Below, in pieces: positions 51,205-59,831 of a stretch of 64,000 nucleotides of DNA (the stretch's first letter is position 1; the number at the start of each line of letters is the position of its first letter). Under the pieces are notes generated by a model, which saw only the letters and a program-made list of their open reading frames with translations, did not search any database and was not told where the DNA came from. The DNA is from JBBIJR01 sp037445875 (GTDB lineage Bacteria > CLD3 > SB21): assembly GCA_037445875.1 (NCBI GenBank), contig JBBIJR010000006.1, forward strand, positions 1-64,000, read 5' to 3'. A program made the translations under genes and the position numbers.

Positions 51205-53838
51205 TCAGGCAACCGATCTGGTGTCGACGGGCTTTCGTTCGAAAACGAACTCGCCGTTCGCGCGGCCGACAACGATCCGGTCTCCCTTGCCAAACCGTCC
51301 TTCGAGGACTTGTGTGGACAGCGCATTCAGAATGTCTTTCTGGATGAGGCGTTTTAACGGCCGCGCGCCGAAAACGGGATCGTAGCCTTGCCGGGCCAAC
51401 TCACGTCTTGCGTCTGCACGGAGTTCTATCCGGATATCCTGACGGGCGAGCCGCTGCTCCACATGGCGGAACTGCAGCGTGACGATTTCTTCCAGATGCT
51501 CACGTCCCAGCGGACGAAAAACGATCACCTCGTCGACGCGATTCAGAAACTCCGGCCTCAATTGCTGGCGAAGCAGCGCGGTCACTCCCTGGCGGATACG
51601 TTCGTAGAGCGCTTCGTCCAGGCGGCCCCCGGCTTGTTCGATCTGCTCCACGATCAGCGGCGCTCCGATGTTGGAAGTCATGATAATGAGGGTGTTCTTG
51701 AAATTGACCGTACGTCCCTGGTTGTCCGTGAGGTGTCCGTCGTCCAGCACCTGCAGCAGTACGTTGAACACCTCCGGATGGGCCTTCTCAATCTCGTCCA
51801 GCAGTACGACGGAATAGGGCCTGCGTCGGACGGCCTCGGTCAACTGCCCGCCTTCGTCGTAGCCGACGTAGCCGGGGGGAGCGCCGATGAGGCGAGAAAC
51901 CGAGTGCCGTTCCATGTACTCGGACATGTCGATGCGGACCAGGGCCGCATCGTCGTCGAACAGACAATGGGCCAACGCTCGCGCCAGTTCAGTTTTACCG
52001 ACCCCGGTGGAACCAAGAAAAATGAACGAGCCGAGGGGGCGACGCTCGTCGGCCAGTCCGGCCCGCGACCGGCGTATGGCGTCGGCTACACTGTCAACCG
52101 CTTGAGATTGCCCGACCACTCGTTCACGGAGCCGCTCGTCGATACGCAGAATTTTTTCTTTTTCGCTTTCCAGCATGCGGGCGACCGGAATCCCGGTCCA
52201 ACGCGCCACGATCTCTGCGACGTCCTCTTCACCGACCTCTTCCTTGAGCATCTTTCGGGTTCTTTGGATTTCGTCCAGACGGAGTCGAGCCGCTTCGAGA
52301 CTGCGGGCGAGGACCGTCATGCTTCCGTACTTCAGTTCCGCGGCCCGGTCCAGATTTCCTTCGCGCTCGGCCTGCTCCATCCGTGCACGCGTTTGTTCGA
52401 TTTCCTCCTTGAGGGTTCGGATAGCCTGAATGGTCTTCTTCTCCAGGTCCCAGTGGGCACGCAGGGATAATTTCTGTTCTTTTAACCCTGCCAACTCCTT
52501 GCCCAGTTCCAGCTGGCGGTGCGCGGACGCTTCATCGCGCTCCTTTTTGAGGGCGAGTTGCTCGATCTCCAATTGCTTGATCTTGCGCTCCACCTCATCC
52601 AATTCTTCTGGCATGGAATCGATCTCGATGCGAAGTTTGGAGGCGGCCTCGTCCACAAGGTCGATGGCTTTGTCGGGAAGAAACCGGTCGGAGATATAGC
52701 GGTCGGACAATACGGCGGCGGACACGATCGCAGCATCCTGAATGCGGACCCCGTGATGCACCTCGTACTTTTCTTTCAGTCCGCGTAAAATGGAAATTGT
52801 GTCCTCGACCGAGGGCTCGTCGATGAAGACGGGTTGAAAACGTCTTTCGAGGGCGGCGTCCTTCTCGATGTGTTTGCGATACTCATCGAGCGTGGTGGCG
52901 CCGATGGCTCGCAACTCGCCCCGGGCAAGGGCTGGTTTGAGCATGTTGGCGGCATCGACAGCTCCCTCGGCGGTCCCCGCGCCGACGAGCGTATGCAGCT
53001 CGTCGATGAACAGGATGATTTCGCCGTCCGATTCCGTCACCTCGTGGAGCACGGCCTTCAGCCGTTCTTCGAACTCGCCGCGGAATTTGGCGCCGGCGAC
53101 CAGTGCGCCCATATCAAGCCCTATGATCGTCTTACTCTTGAGGCTCTCCGGGACATCGCCGTCCACAATCCGGTGGGCCAACCCTTCGGCAAGTGCCGTC
53201 TTTCCTACGCCCGGCTCCCCGATGAGCACGGGATTGTTCTTGGTTCTTCGTGAAAGCACTTGCAGGACTCGACGGATCTCCTCGTCACGCCCGATGACCG
53301 GATCCAGCTTTCCCCTGCTCGCGAGTTCGTTAAGGTTTCGGCCGTATTTTTGCAATGCCCGGTATTTGTTTTCGGGATTCTGGTCAGTGACTCGCTGATA
53401 CCCGCGCAGGTCCTTCAGGGCCCTGTATATCGAGTCACGGGAGATGCCCGCGGACCGAAGAAGACGGGATGCTTCGGACGGCTGCTCCGCAAGAGCCATG
53501 AGCAGATGCTCCGTTCCGGAAAATTCGTCCTTCAGCTTAGCGGCCTCTTTGAGCGACTCGTTCAGAACTTTATTTAGGCGTCCGGAGGCGTGAACTTCTC
53601 CTGTATGGCCCGCGGTCACCCTGGGTAAGCCCTCTACCCGGTTGCGCACGGCCGCAGTCAGCGCGTCGTACTGAACGCCCAGCTTGCGGACAATGGCCGG
53701 AACAAAACCTTCACGGTCCTCCAACAGGGCCAGCAGCAGATGTTCAACGTCCATCTGAGAATGACCGTTGTCCAGAGCCACTTGTTGCGCTTGAACAAGG
53801 GCTTCCTGTGCTTTGATCGTGAACTTGTCGGGACTCAT
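51205..53838 (-). CDS. clpB: ATP-dependent chaperone ClpB
   Basis: This disaggregase works with DnaK and small heat-shock proteins to rescue aggregated protein. It has 877 residues: Clp_N repeats (1-150), AAA-1 with Walker A GEPGVGKTALAEG, the coiled-coil middle domain (about 400-530), AAA-2 with Walker A GSTGVGKTELARAL, and the C-terminal D2-small domain. The middle domain distinguishes it from ClpA/ClpC. ATG 53838 (MSPDKFTIKAQEALVQAQQ) follows GGAGGAG nine bases upstream. It lies downstream of three hsp20 genes, past a strong hairpin. Confidence 0.97.
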   Translation of the reverse strand: MSPDKFTIKAQEALVQAQQVALDNGHSQMDVEHLLLALLEDREGFVPAIVRKLGVQYDALTAAVRNRVEGLPRVTAGHTGEVHASGRLNKVLNESLKEAAKLKDEFSGTEHLLMALAEQPSEASRLLRSAGISRDSIYRALKDLRGYQRVTDQNPENKYRALQKYGRNLNELASRGKLDPVIGRDEEIRRVLQVLSRRTKNNPVLIGEPGVGKTALAEGLAHRIVDGDVPESLKSKTIIGLDMGALVAGAKFRGEFEERLKAVLHEVTESDGEIILFIDELHTLVGAGTAEGAVDAANMLKPALARGELRAIGATTLDEYRKHIEKDAALERRFQPVFIDEPSVEDTISILRGLKEKYEVHHGVRIQDAAIVSAAVLSDRYISDRFLPDKAIDLVDEAASKLRIEIDSMPEELDEVERKIKQLEIEQLALKKERDEASAHRQLELGKELAGLKEQKLSLRAHWDLEKKTIQAIRTLKEEIEQTRARMEQAEREGNLDRAAELKYGSMTVLARSLEAARLRLDEIQRTRKMLKEEVGEEDVAEIVARWTGIPVARMLESEKEKILRIDERLRERVVGQSQAVDSVADAIRRSRAGLADERRPLGSFIFLGSTGVGKTELARALAHCLFDDDAALVRIDMSEYMERHSVSRLIGAPPGYVGYDEGGQLTEAVRRRPYSVVLLDEIEKAHPEVFNVLLQVLDDGHLTDNQGRTVNFKNTLIIMTSNIGAPLIVEQIEQAGGRLDEALYERIRQGVTALLRQQLRPEFLNRVDEVIVFRPLGREHLEEIVTLQFRHVEQRLARQDIRIELRADARRELARQGYDPVFGARPLKRLIQKDILNALSTQVLEGRFGKGDRIVVGRANGEFVFERKPVDTRSVA

Positions 53839-53882
53839 GAAGCGTATCTCCTCCGACTGTTCGGTAATGCGGCCAAACAAGA

Positions 53883-53910
53883 GGGCGGGAATCCGACGGG
53901 ATTCCCGCCC
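53883..53910 (-). terminator. Hairpin between hsp20 and clpB
   Basis: GGGCGGGAAT (53883-53892) and ATTCCCGCCC (53901-53910) form a perfect 10-base stem. On the minus strand TCTTGTTTGG follows. It would reduce read-through from the hsp20 genes into clpB, allowing more Hsp20 than ClpB. Confidence 0.65.
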
Positions 53911-53938
53911 CGGGGATCCAACCTCACCCACATGCGGG

Positions 53939-54385
53939 TTAGAACTTGATCTCGATCTCCTTGCTCTTGGCTTCCTCGGCCTTGGGCAGGTTGATCGTGA
54001 GGATACCGTCCTTGTATCGCGCGTCGATCTTGTCGCCCTTCACCAGCGAAGGCATGCGGAACGAGCGGCTGAAAGAACCGAAGCTTCGCTCCACGCGGTG
54101 ATAATTGCGGTCCTTGGACTCGGACTCGTGCTTCTTCTCACCGCTGATGGTCAGGACGTTCTCGTGCAGCGTGATCTTGACGTCATTCTTGCTGACGCCC
54201 GGAAGTTCGACGTTGACGACGAACTCCTCCTTTCCTTCCGAGATGTCGACGGAAGGAAACCACGAAGACAGGCTCCAGTCCCCGTCTTCGCCCCAGAAAG
54301 TAGAGAACATCCTGTTCATGTTCTTCTGCATCTGAGCAAGATCGGCAAAGAGATCTCCCCGTTGGTTGAGTTTGACTAAGGACAT
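53939..54385 (-). CDS. Hsp20/alpha-crystallin small heat-shock protein
   Basis: This 148-residue holdase has an N-terminal arm (about 1-40), an alpha-crystallin domain (PSVDISEGKEEFVVNVELPG to about 135) with the end-strand signature DGILTINLPKAEE, and the C-terminal EIEIKF tail with the I-x-I dimer-linking motif. It is the third and most canonical of three tandem small heat-shock genes and the closest to clpB. Confidence 0.95.
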   Translation of the reverse strand: MSLVKLNQRGDLFADLAQMQKNMNRMFSTFWGEDGDWSLSSWFPSVDISEGKEEFVVNVELPGVSKNDVKITLHENVLTISGEKKHESESKDRNYHRVERSFGSFSRSFRMPSLVKGDKIDARYKDGILTINLPKAEEAKSKEIEIKF

Positions 54386-54415
54386 GGCAATCCCTCCTTG
54401 TAAGGTTGGTGGTTG

Positions 54416-54826
54416 TTAGAACTTGATTTCGATTTCGCGTGTTCTGGCCTCTTCTGCTTTGGGCAGCCGGATCGTCAACAGCCCATCCTTGTACGAAGCC
54501 TCGATCCGGTCTTTCTCGATGCCCGACGTAAGCTTGAATGTCCGGCAGAATTCGCCGGCGCCAATCTCTTGCCGATGCATACGGATGCCGTCTGCGATGT
54601 TGTTCGTTCGGTCTCCGCGAACGGAAAGGATTCCGTTCTCCAGAGTGATCTTGAGAGTCTCCCTGTCCATGCCCGGGGCCTCAAGACGGACCGTGAACGC
54701 GTCCCTTTCCTCGTAGATGTCCGTGGCCGGGCGCCGAGCCATTCCGCGCCGGGCGTCCGGGAGTCCGTCTGCTAAACGGTTCATCCCGTAATCCAAGGTG
54801 CGCAACAGCGGTGCAAGCGTGTTCAT
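54416..54826 (-). CDS. Hsp20/alpha-crystallin small heat-shock protein
   Basis: The 136-residue Hsp20 starts at ATG 54826, after AGGAGAA. It has alpha-crystallin domain features RPATDIYEERDAFTVRLEAP, DGLLTIRLPKAEEARTR and the same EIEIKF tail as the neighbour. Its N-terminal arm differs. It lies 30 bases before the next hsp20 and 14 bases after the first. Confidence 0.94.
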   Translation of the reverse strand: MNTLAPLLRTLDYGMNRLADGLPDARRGMARRPATDIYEERDAFTVRLEAPGMDRETLKITLENGILSVRGDRTNNIADGIRMHRQEIGAGEFCRTFKLTSGIEKDRIEASYKDGLLTIRLPKAEEARTREIEIKF

Positions 54827-54839
54827 GATCTTCTCCTGG

Positions 54840-55235
54840 TTAGTTCTGGTTGAAGGTAATGTCAATCGATCTCGCTTTTGATTGTTCTGACTTCGCTATG
54901 GCAACGTACAGAATCCCGTTTTCGCAGCGGGCCTCGATCCGATTAACGTCCAGGGCGGGCCCCAGTCTGAACCTGCGGTAGTAGTGCCGGCGTGGAATCT
55001 CTGCAAGAAGAACCTGGCCGGTTTCATTCATAACCATCCGACCTTCCACTACAAGGTGTCCATTCTCGATGCGAACACTCAGGCCGTCTCTTGCAACTCC
55101 GGGCATTTCTGCCACGACCCAGAACCGGTCCTCCGCTTCACGAATCTCGACTCTTGGGGCAGAGTAGGTGTGGCGTTCGGTCATGGCGCGAAGCCCGCGG
55201 TCTTCTTGCAGTTTGCTATCGATTGCGTTTCTCAT
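54840..55235 (-). CDS. Divergent Hsp20-like protein
   Basis: This 131-residue Hsp20-like protein starts at ATG 55235, preceded by AGGAG with seven bases between. The alpha-crystallin core is recognisable (PRVEIREAEDRFWVVAEMPG, ENGHLVVEGR, ENGILYVAIAKSE) and the tail SIDITFNQN keeps an I-x-I-like motif. It is less conserved than the other two and may form mixed oligomers. It is the first gene of the heat-shock cluster. Confidence 0.88.
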   Translation of the reverse strand: MRNAIDSKLQEDRGLRAMTERHTYSAPRVEIREAEDRFWVVAEMPGVARDGLSVRIENGHLVVEGRMVMNETGQVLLAEIPRRHYYRRFRLGPALDVNRIEARCENGILYVAIAKSEQSKARSIDITFNQN

Positions 55236-55548
55236 TCCGTTTCTCCTGTAATCTGCTTCACTCAGTCTCACGGATACCAAAACACATACCAGAATACAGC
55301 TATGTTGTGAATTATGAACTTGCTCTTGCATTCACAGTTCGACAGAACAAAGTGTATGCCATAATGACATAGTTGTTGGAAAAAGTTTCACACTCACCAA
55401 ACCAATTTCTGCCAAAATGGCACATTTAACTACCTGAGGGCTATTGTTGGGGAACTGTGGTCGTCTGACGGCCGATGGCGCAGCGAGCAGGTGGCTATTG
55501 ATTTTGTTTGGCTTTTTGAACATCTTGTGCGCGAAACCGGATGCAGAG
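55236..55548. promoter_or_regulatory. Divergent regulatory region of the heat-shock cluster with two palindromes
   Basis: These 313 bases hold no gene on firm grounds. TGCCAAAATGGCA (55410-55422) is a perfect 5-base-arm palindrome and TGCCATAATGACA (55357-55369) a near copy, 53 bases apart, about five helical turns. On the minus strand TGGCATACACTTTGTT (55361-55346) fits the sigma54 -24/-12 pattern except for one base in the -12 GC. This could be the hsp20 promoter with operators. No CIRCE (TTAGCACTC) element is seen. Confidence 0.4.
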
Positions 55549-56337
55549 TTGAGCGAATCGCTGGATCAAATAGGGCAAATAAGGAAGGACATCATTGAAT
55601 GTTGCCGTCGCGTGTACGCCAGGGGCTACGTGGCAGCCAACGACGGCAATCTGAGCGTTCGGACGGGGGCGGATCGAGTTGTTGCGACCCCAACGGGCCG
55701 CAGCAAGGGTTATGTGCGCGAGGATGAACTGGTCACACTGGACCGCTCAGGGAACGTCGTGGACGGCATCCACAGGCCTTCTACAGAAATCCTCATGCAT
55801 CTTCGCATCTACGAGGTCCGGCCTGATGTCCGGGCGGTTGTGCATGCCCATCCCGTGCATGCCACCGCGTTCGCAACGGCCAACCTTGCGCTCGATCGGT
55901 GCGTCCTTGCGGAAGTGGTGACGACCCTGGGTTCCATACCGCTCGCACCATACGCCACGCCATCGACGCCGGAACTTCCTTCCAGTATTGAGGACATCAT
56001 CCGCCATGCAGATGCATGCCTTCTGGCCAATCACGGTGTGGTGACCTGCGGAATGGACATCTACGATGCCTACTACAAGATGGAACGAGTAGAGCACTAT
56101 GCGCATATCGTCTTCCTGGCCCGCATGCTGGGAGGCGAGCGCGTTTTGAGTCCCGGACAGGTGTCGAAACTCGAACACATACGAGCCACCTACGGAACGG
56201 CGGATGCGGTCAACCCGGGGTGCCTGTCGTGTTCCGAGGATTGTGTAGGCGGCGACTGCACGCTGTACGAAAGGAAGACGGTGGACGATCGCGTCAGCCG
56301 GATCATCCGTGACATCATCTCCCAACAAAGCTTGTGA
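55549..56337 (+). CDS. Class II aldolase/adducin-type protein (L-fuculose-phosphate aldolase-like)
   Basis: The protein has zinc-dependent class II aldolase features: YVAANDGNLSVRTGADRVVA (substrate loop), His pair in VVHAHPVHATAF and later LLANHGVVTCGMDIYDAYYK. A C-terminal extension after about residue 215 has Cys-rich CLSCSEDCVGGDC, unusual for the family. No ATG precedes the conserved region; TTG 55549 is my best guess, though the frame is open to TTG 55444 through an atypical hydrophobic stretch. It overlaps plsC (GTGA). The sugar phosphate used is unknown. Confidence 0.85.
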   Translation: MSESLDQIGQIRKDIIECCRRVYARGYVAANDGNLSVRTGADRVVATPTGRSKGYVREDELVTLDRSGNVVDGIHRPSTEILMHLRIYEVRPDVRAVVHAHPVHATAFATANLALDRCVLAEVVTTLGSIPLAPYATPSTPELPSSIEDIIRHADACLLANHGVVTCGMDIYDAYYKMERVEHYAHIVFLARMLGGERVLSPGQVSKLEHIRATYGTADAVNPGCLSCSEDCVGGDCTLYERKTVDDRVSRIIRDIISQQSL

Positions 56338-57176
56338 TCGCCTCGCCGTTGCATAAGTCGAAACTTCGGGCCTCCGTCATGGTTGTCGCGGCCATCTTTT
56401 TCACGGGGGCGATGATCGTTGCGGCGTTTTGCGTCGCCGTCGTCTCACCCATGGGCCGAGGCACACACGCACTGGAAAAGTGTTGGTCCTACGTGCTGGT
56501 GCGTTTGGCGCGTATTCGGCTGCACGTCGAAGGGCTCGAACATCTTCGGGCGGACCGGACGTACATTTTCGTTGCAAATCACCAGAGCGTGTTCGATATT
56601 CCGGTTCTGATGTACTGCCTGCCCAAGCAACTCCGGATGATCCACAAGAAAGAACTACTCTGGGTGCCGTTTTTCGGCCAGATCCTCTGGCTCATGCGCT
56701 TCATATCCATCGACCGCAGTAACCGGCAGAAGGCGATCGAGAGCCTGAATCGGGCGGCCCACAGGATCCACGACGGAACGAACATTGTCATCTTCGCCGA
56801 CGGGACGCGAAGCACAGACGGGGAACTGAGGCCGTTTAAGAAAGGGGCCTTTGTCCTTGCCATCAACGCACAGGTCGAGGTCGTGCCCGTGACGGTCAGC
56901 GGTACGATCAATGTCTTGCACAAGCACCAGAGCTTCTTTGACATCGCGTTCGATCGGGAAGTACGCATCATGGTCAGTCCTCCGATTCCCACCATCCATC
57001 TGACCACGGACGACAAGGACAGACTGAAAGAAACGGTGGAGGCGCAGATCGCGGAACACTACGAGCGAGCCAAGGAGCTGTCCGTGGTTCAGGACCGCCG
57101 TCTCGTGGCTCGTGCACGCGGTCATGCAGGGCCCGGCGGGCAAACTGCGGCGTCCCGGAGCGGGGAGAGGGTATGA
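56334..57176 (+). CDS. plsC: 1-acyl-sn-glycerol-3-phosphate acyltransferase
   Basis: This enzyme acylates lysophosphatidate in phospholipid synthesis. It has 280 residues with an N-terminal membrane segment (about 15-38), the catalytic NHQSVFD motif (His and Asp), FISIDR-like motif II, and FADGTRSTDGELRPFKKGAF (motif III). The start is a GTG overlapping the aldolase stop, and its end overlaps dxr at ATGA. The C-terminal 40 residues beyond the domain are charged and not conserved. Confidence 0.92.
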   Translation: MIASPLHKSKLRASVMVVAAIFFTGAMIVAAFCVAVVSPMGRGTHALEKCWSYVLVRLARIRLHVEGLEHLRADRTYIFVANHQSVFDIPVLMYCLPKQLRMIHKKELLWVPFFGQILWLMRFISIDRSNRQKAIESLNRAAHRIHDGTNIVIFADGTRSTDGELRPFKKGAFVLAINAQVEVVPVTVSGTINVLHKHQSFFDIAFDREVRIMVSPPIPTIHLTTDDKDRLKETVEAQIAEHYERAKELSVVQDRRLVARARGHAGPGGQTAASRSGERV

Positions 57177-58330
57177 AGCGTCTCGGCATTTTCGGATCCA
57201 CGGGATCCATCGGCGTGAATGCCCTGGAAATCCTCCGTGCTCATCCCGATCGGTTTCAGGTCACATGTCTGTCGGCAAACCGGAACTCCGAACTGCTCGC
57301 CCGGCAGGCCCTCGAGTTTCGCCCCGAGGCCGTCTGCCTGTGCGACGAAGGCCAGGTGGAGGAACTGAAGCGGCGCCTTGCAGGCACACGCATACGCGTG
57401 CTTCAAGGACAGGCGGGCTTGGCTACGATGGCCCGCGAGTTGGCGTTCGACATGATGGTCGGCGCCATTGTTGGCTCCGCCGGACTTGTACCGACGCTCG
57501 AGGCCATCCGCACCGGCAAGGACATTGCGCTGGCCAACAAGGAGACGCTCGTAGTGGCCGGCGAGATCGTTAACGAACTCAAAACACGCCACGGGGTCAA
57601 ACTCATACCCATCGACAGCGAACACAGCGCGCTTTTCCAGTGTATGGTCGGGGAGCGGCCGGAAACGATACGGCGTCTGATCCTCACTGCGTCCGGCGGA
57701 CCGTTCCTCTTCACGCCCTCAGAGGAATTCGAGCACATTACCGTCGAGCAGGCCCTGCGGCATCCCAACTGGAACATGGGTGCCAAGATTACGATCGATT
57801 CGGCGACGTTGATTAACAAGGGGCTCGAGGTGATTGAAGCGCACTGGCTGTTCGGCGTTGAACCCGACAAAATTGAAGTGGTCATCCATCCGCAGTCCAT
57901 CGTGCATTCCATGGTGGAATTCGTGGACAGTTCCGTCAAGGCACAATTGGGGCTGCCCGACATGAAGGTGCCGATCCAGTATGCGCTGTCCTACCCCGAG
58001 AGGATGCGGAACGGACTGGAGGCCGTAGATTTCGTGAAGCTGAAGCAGCTCGATTTCTTCGCGCCGGACCGCCAGAAATTCCGTTCTCTGTCATTGGCCT
58101 TTGACGCCCTCAAAGAACTCGGCACCGTGCCGGCCGTCATGAATGCGGCCAACGAGGTGGTCGTGGATCGCTTTCTGAAAAAACAGATACGTTTCGCAGA
58201 CATTCCCGCCTACATCGAGGAGGCCATGGAGCGGGGTCCACGGAAAACGCGTCCGTCGTTGGAGGATGTGTTGGAGGCGGACCGCTGGGCAAGGGAATTC
58301 GTGGCCCGCCGGATTGATCGGCGCGCATAA
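57173..58330 (+). CDS. dxr: 1-deoxy-D-xylulose 5-phosphate reductoisomerase
   Basis: This enzyme converts DXP to methylerythritol phosphate, the committed step of the non-mevalonate isoprenoid route. It has 385 residues: NADPH-binding GSTGSIGVNAL at residues 8-18, ALANKETLVVAGE, IDSEHSALFQ (metal-binding Asp and Glu) and LTASGGPF. It is coupled to plsC (ATGA) and followed 31 bases later by rseP, the common dxr-rseP order. Confidence 0.97.
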   Translation: MKRLGIFGSTGSIGVNALEILRAHPDRFQVTCLSANRNSELLARQALEFRPEAVCLCDEGQVEELKRRLAGTRIRVLQGQAGLATMARELAFDMMVGAIVGSAGLVPTLEAIRTGKDIALANKETLVVAGEIVNELKTRHGVKLIPIDSEHSALFQCMVGERPETIRRLILTASGGPFLFTPSEEFEHITVEQALRHPNWNMGAKITIDSATLINKGLEVIEAHWLFGVEPDKIEVVIHPQSIVHSMVEFVDSSVKAQLGLPDMKVPIQYALSYPERMRNGLEAVDFVKLKQLDFFAPDRQKFRSLSLAFDALKELGTVPAVMNAANEVVVDRFLKKQIRFADIPAYIEEAMERGPRKTRPSLEDVLEADRWAREFVARRIDRRA

Positions 58331-58361
58331 TCTTGATTATCAATTAATACAGGAAGGCCGG

Positions 58362-59831
58362 ATGTTCACTGCGATCTTTGATTTTATCGTTCCGTTTGTT
58401 GTGGTGCTGGGCGTGTTGGTTTTTATTCACGAACTCGGTCATTACGCCGCGGCGAAGCTGTTTGGGATGAAGGTGGATGCTTTTTCACTGGGTTTTCCGC
58501 CGCGAGCCTGGGGATTCCGCTGGGCGACACGCCGCCTGCAGGACAAGTTCAAGAGAGACCTCGGCATCTCCTTGTTGACATATCCGGGCTTTCAAACTGT
58601 GCACCGCGCCGTGGGCAACCACAGCCGGCATCCGGACGACACGGCACGACTGTTGAACGACTTGTTTGTGGTCACGCGCGAGGAGGTTGTTGAGGACACC
58701 CTTGACAAGAAGGGCAGACCGCAGAAATCCACGCGCGTCCTCTTGCGCCTCGCAACCAGCGAAGCAAGCCCTACGGTCCTCCCCGGCGAATTGGTCGAGA
58801 AGGTGCGCAGCCTGGTGGCGGCGGATGAAGAACTGTTGGAGTGGCTGCTGCACTATCGCGAGATCCGCGACTCGAAGGAGTTCCGGCGGCGCTGGGCTAC
58901 CGACTATTGCCTGTCCTGGGTGCCGTTGGGCGGCTACTGCAAAATCAACGGCATGGTGGATGAGAGTTTTGATCCCGAATCCATGAGAGAAGGCAGACCC
59001 AGGCCGTGGGAGTTTCGGGCAAAGCCGGTGTGGCAGCGCATCGTCGTGATTAGCGGCGGCGTTTTGTTCAACTTCCTTCTGGCGGGTCTGATCTTCGCAG
59101 CCGTGGCATTCGTGAAAGGTCTGCCGGAATTTGGCACGCAGATCAGTTCCGTTGTGCCAGGCAGCCCCGCGGAGAAAGCCGGATTGGTTGCGGGGGACAG
59201 GATCCTGTCCGTGGATCAGCAGGCCGTGCAACGGTGGGAGGAACTTGTCATGATCATTCAGCGGCACCCGGCGTTGCCCGTGCTGGTCCGGTGGCAGCGC
59301 GGCCAGGACTTCCTGTCGGCAGAGATCGTTCCGGAAAGCAAGTCCGTTCAGACTTCCGAAGGCCCCGGCGAAATAGGCCAAATCGGAATCGGAGCTCCGG
59401 CCGTACCGGAATTCACACGCGAAGTCGGCCCTGGAGAGGCCGTTCAGCTCGGCTTCACTAACGTGGTCTACATGACGGGTTTCATTCTCAAGAGCCTCCG
59501 GCAAATTGCATTCGGTCAGCAATCGTTCCGAGATGCGCTGGGCGGACCCGTCGCCATTTTCCGCATGACCGGGGAAGTGAAACAGCAGCGCGGATGGGAG
59601 GGGATCTGGAGCTTCATGGCCCTGTTGAGCATCAGTCTCGCGGTTTTTAACCTGTTTCCCATTCCTGCTCTGGACGGCGGTCACCTTGTATTCCTCATCA
59701 TTGAGGGCATCATCCGGCGACCCCTGTCCGTGAAGGTCAAGCTGTACGCCCAGCAGATCGGTATGGCCATCCTCCTGACGTTCATCGCTTTCGTGATCTA
59801 CAACGATCTGGCCAAGTGGCACGGGATGTGA
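58362..59831 (+). CDS. rseP: RseP-type site-2 protease with large insertion
   Basis: This intramembrane metalloprotease (S2P) cuts anti-sigma factors and leftover signal peptides. It has 489 residues: zinc motif HELGH at 23-27 in helix 1, PLGGYCKINGM at 188-198, a second helix, one PDZ domain (about 265-345) and the third zinc ligand in LDGGH near residue 450. In usual RseP the GF...PLGGY spacing is about 20 residues; here about 130 extra, mostly helical and charged, residues (54-184) intervene. AGGAAG precedes ATG 58362. It abuts the next gene directly. Confidence 0.93.
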   Translation: MFTAIFDFIVPFVVVLGVLVFIHELGHYAAAKLFGMKVDAFSLGFPPRAWGFRWATRRLQDKFKRDLGISLLTYPGFQTVHRAVGNHSRHPDDTARLLNDLFVVTREEVVEDTLDKKGRPQKSTRVLLRLATSEASPTVLPGELVEKVRSLVAADEELLEWLLHYREIRDSKEFRRRWATDYCLSWVPLGGYCKINGMVDESFDPESMREGRPRPWEFRAKPVWQRIVVISGGVLFNFLLAGLIFAAVAFVKGLPEFGTQISSVVPGSPAEKAGLVAGDRILSVDQQAVQRWEELVMIIQRHPALPVLVRWQRGQDFLSAEIVPESKSVQTSEGPGEIGQIGIGAPAVPEFTREVGPGEAVQLGFTNVVYMTGFILKSLRQIAFGQQSFRDALGGPVAIFRMTGEVKQQRGWEGIWSFMALLSISLAVFNLFPIPALDGGHLVFLIIEGIIRRPLSVKVKLYAQQIGMAILLTFIAFVIYNDLAKWHGM

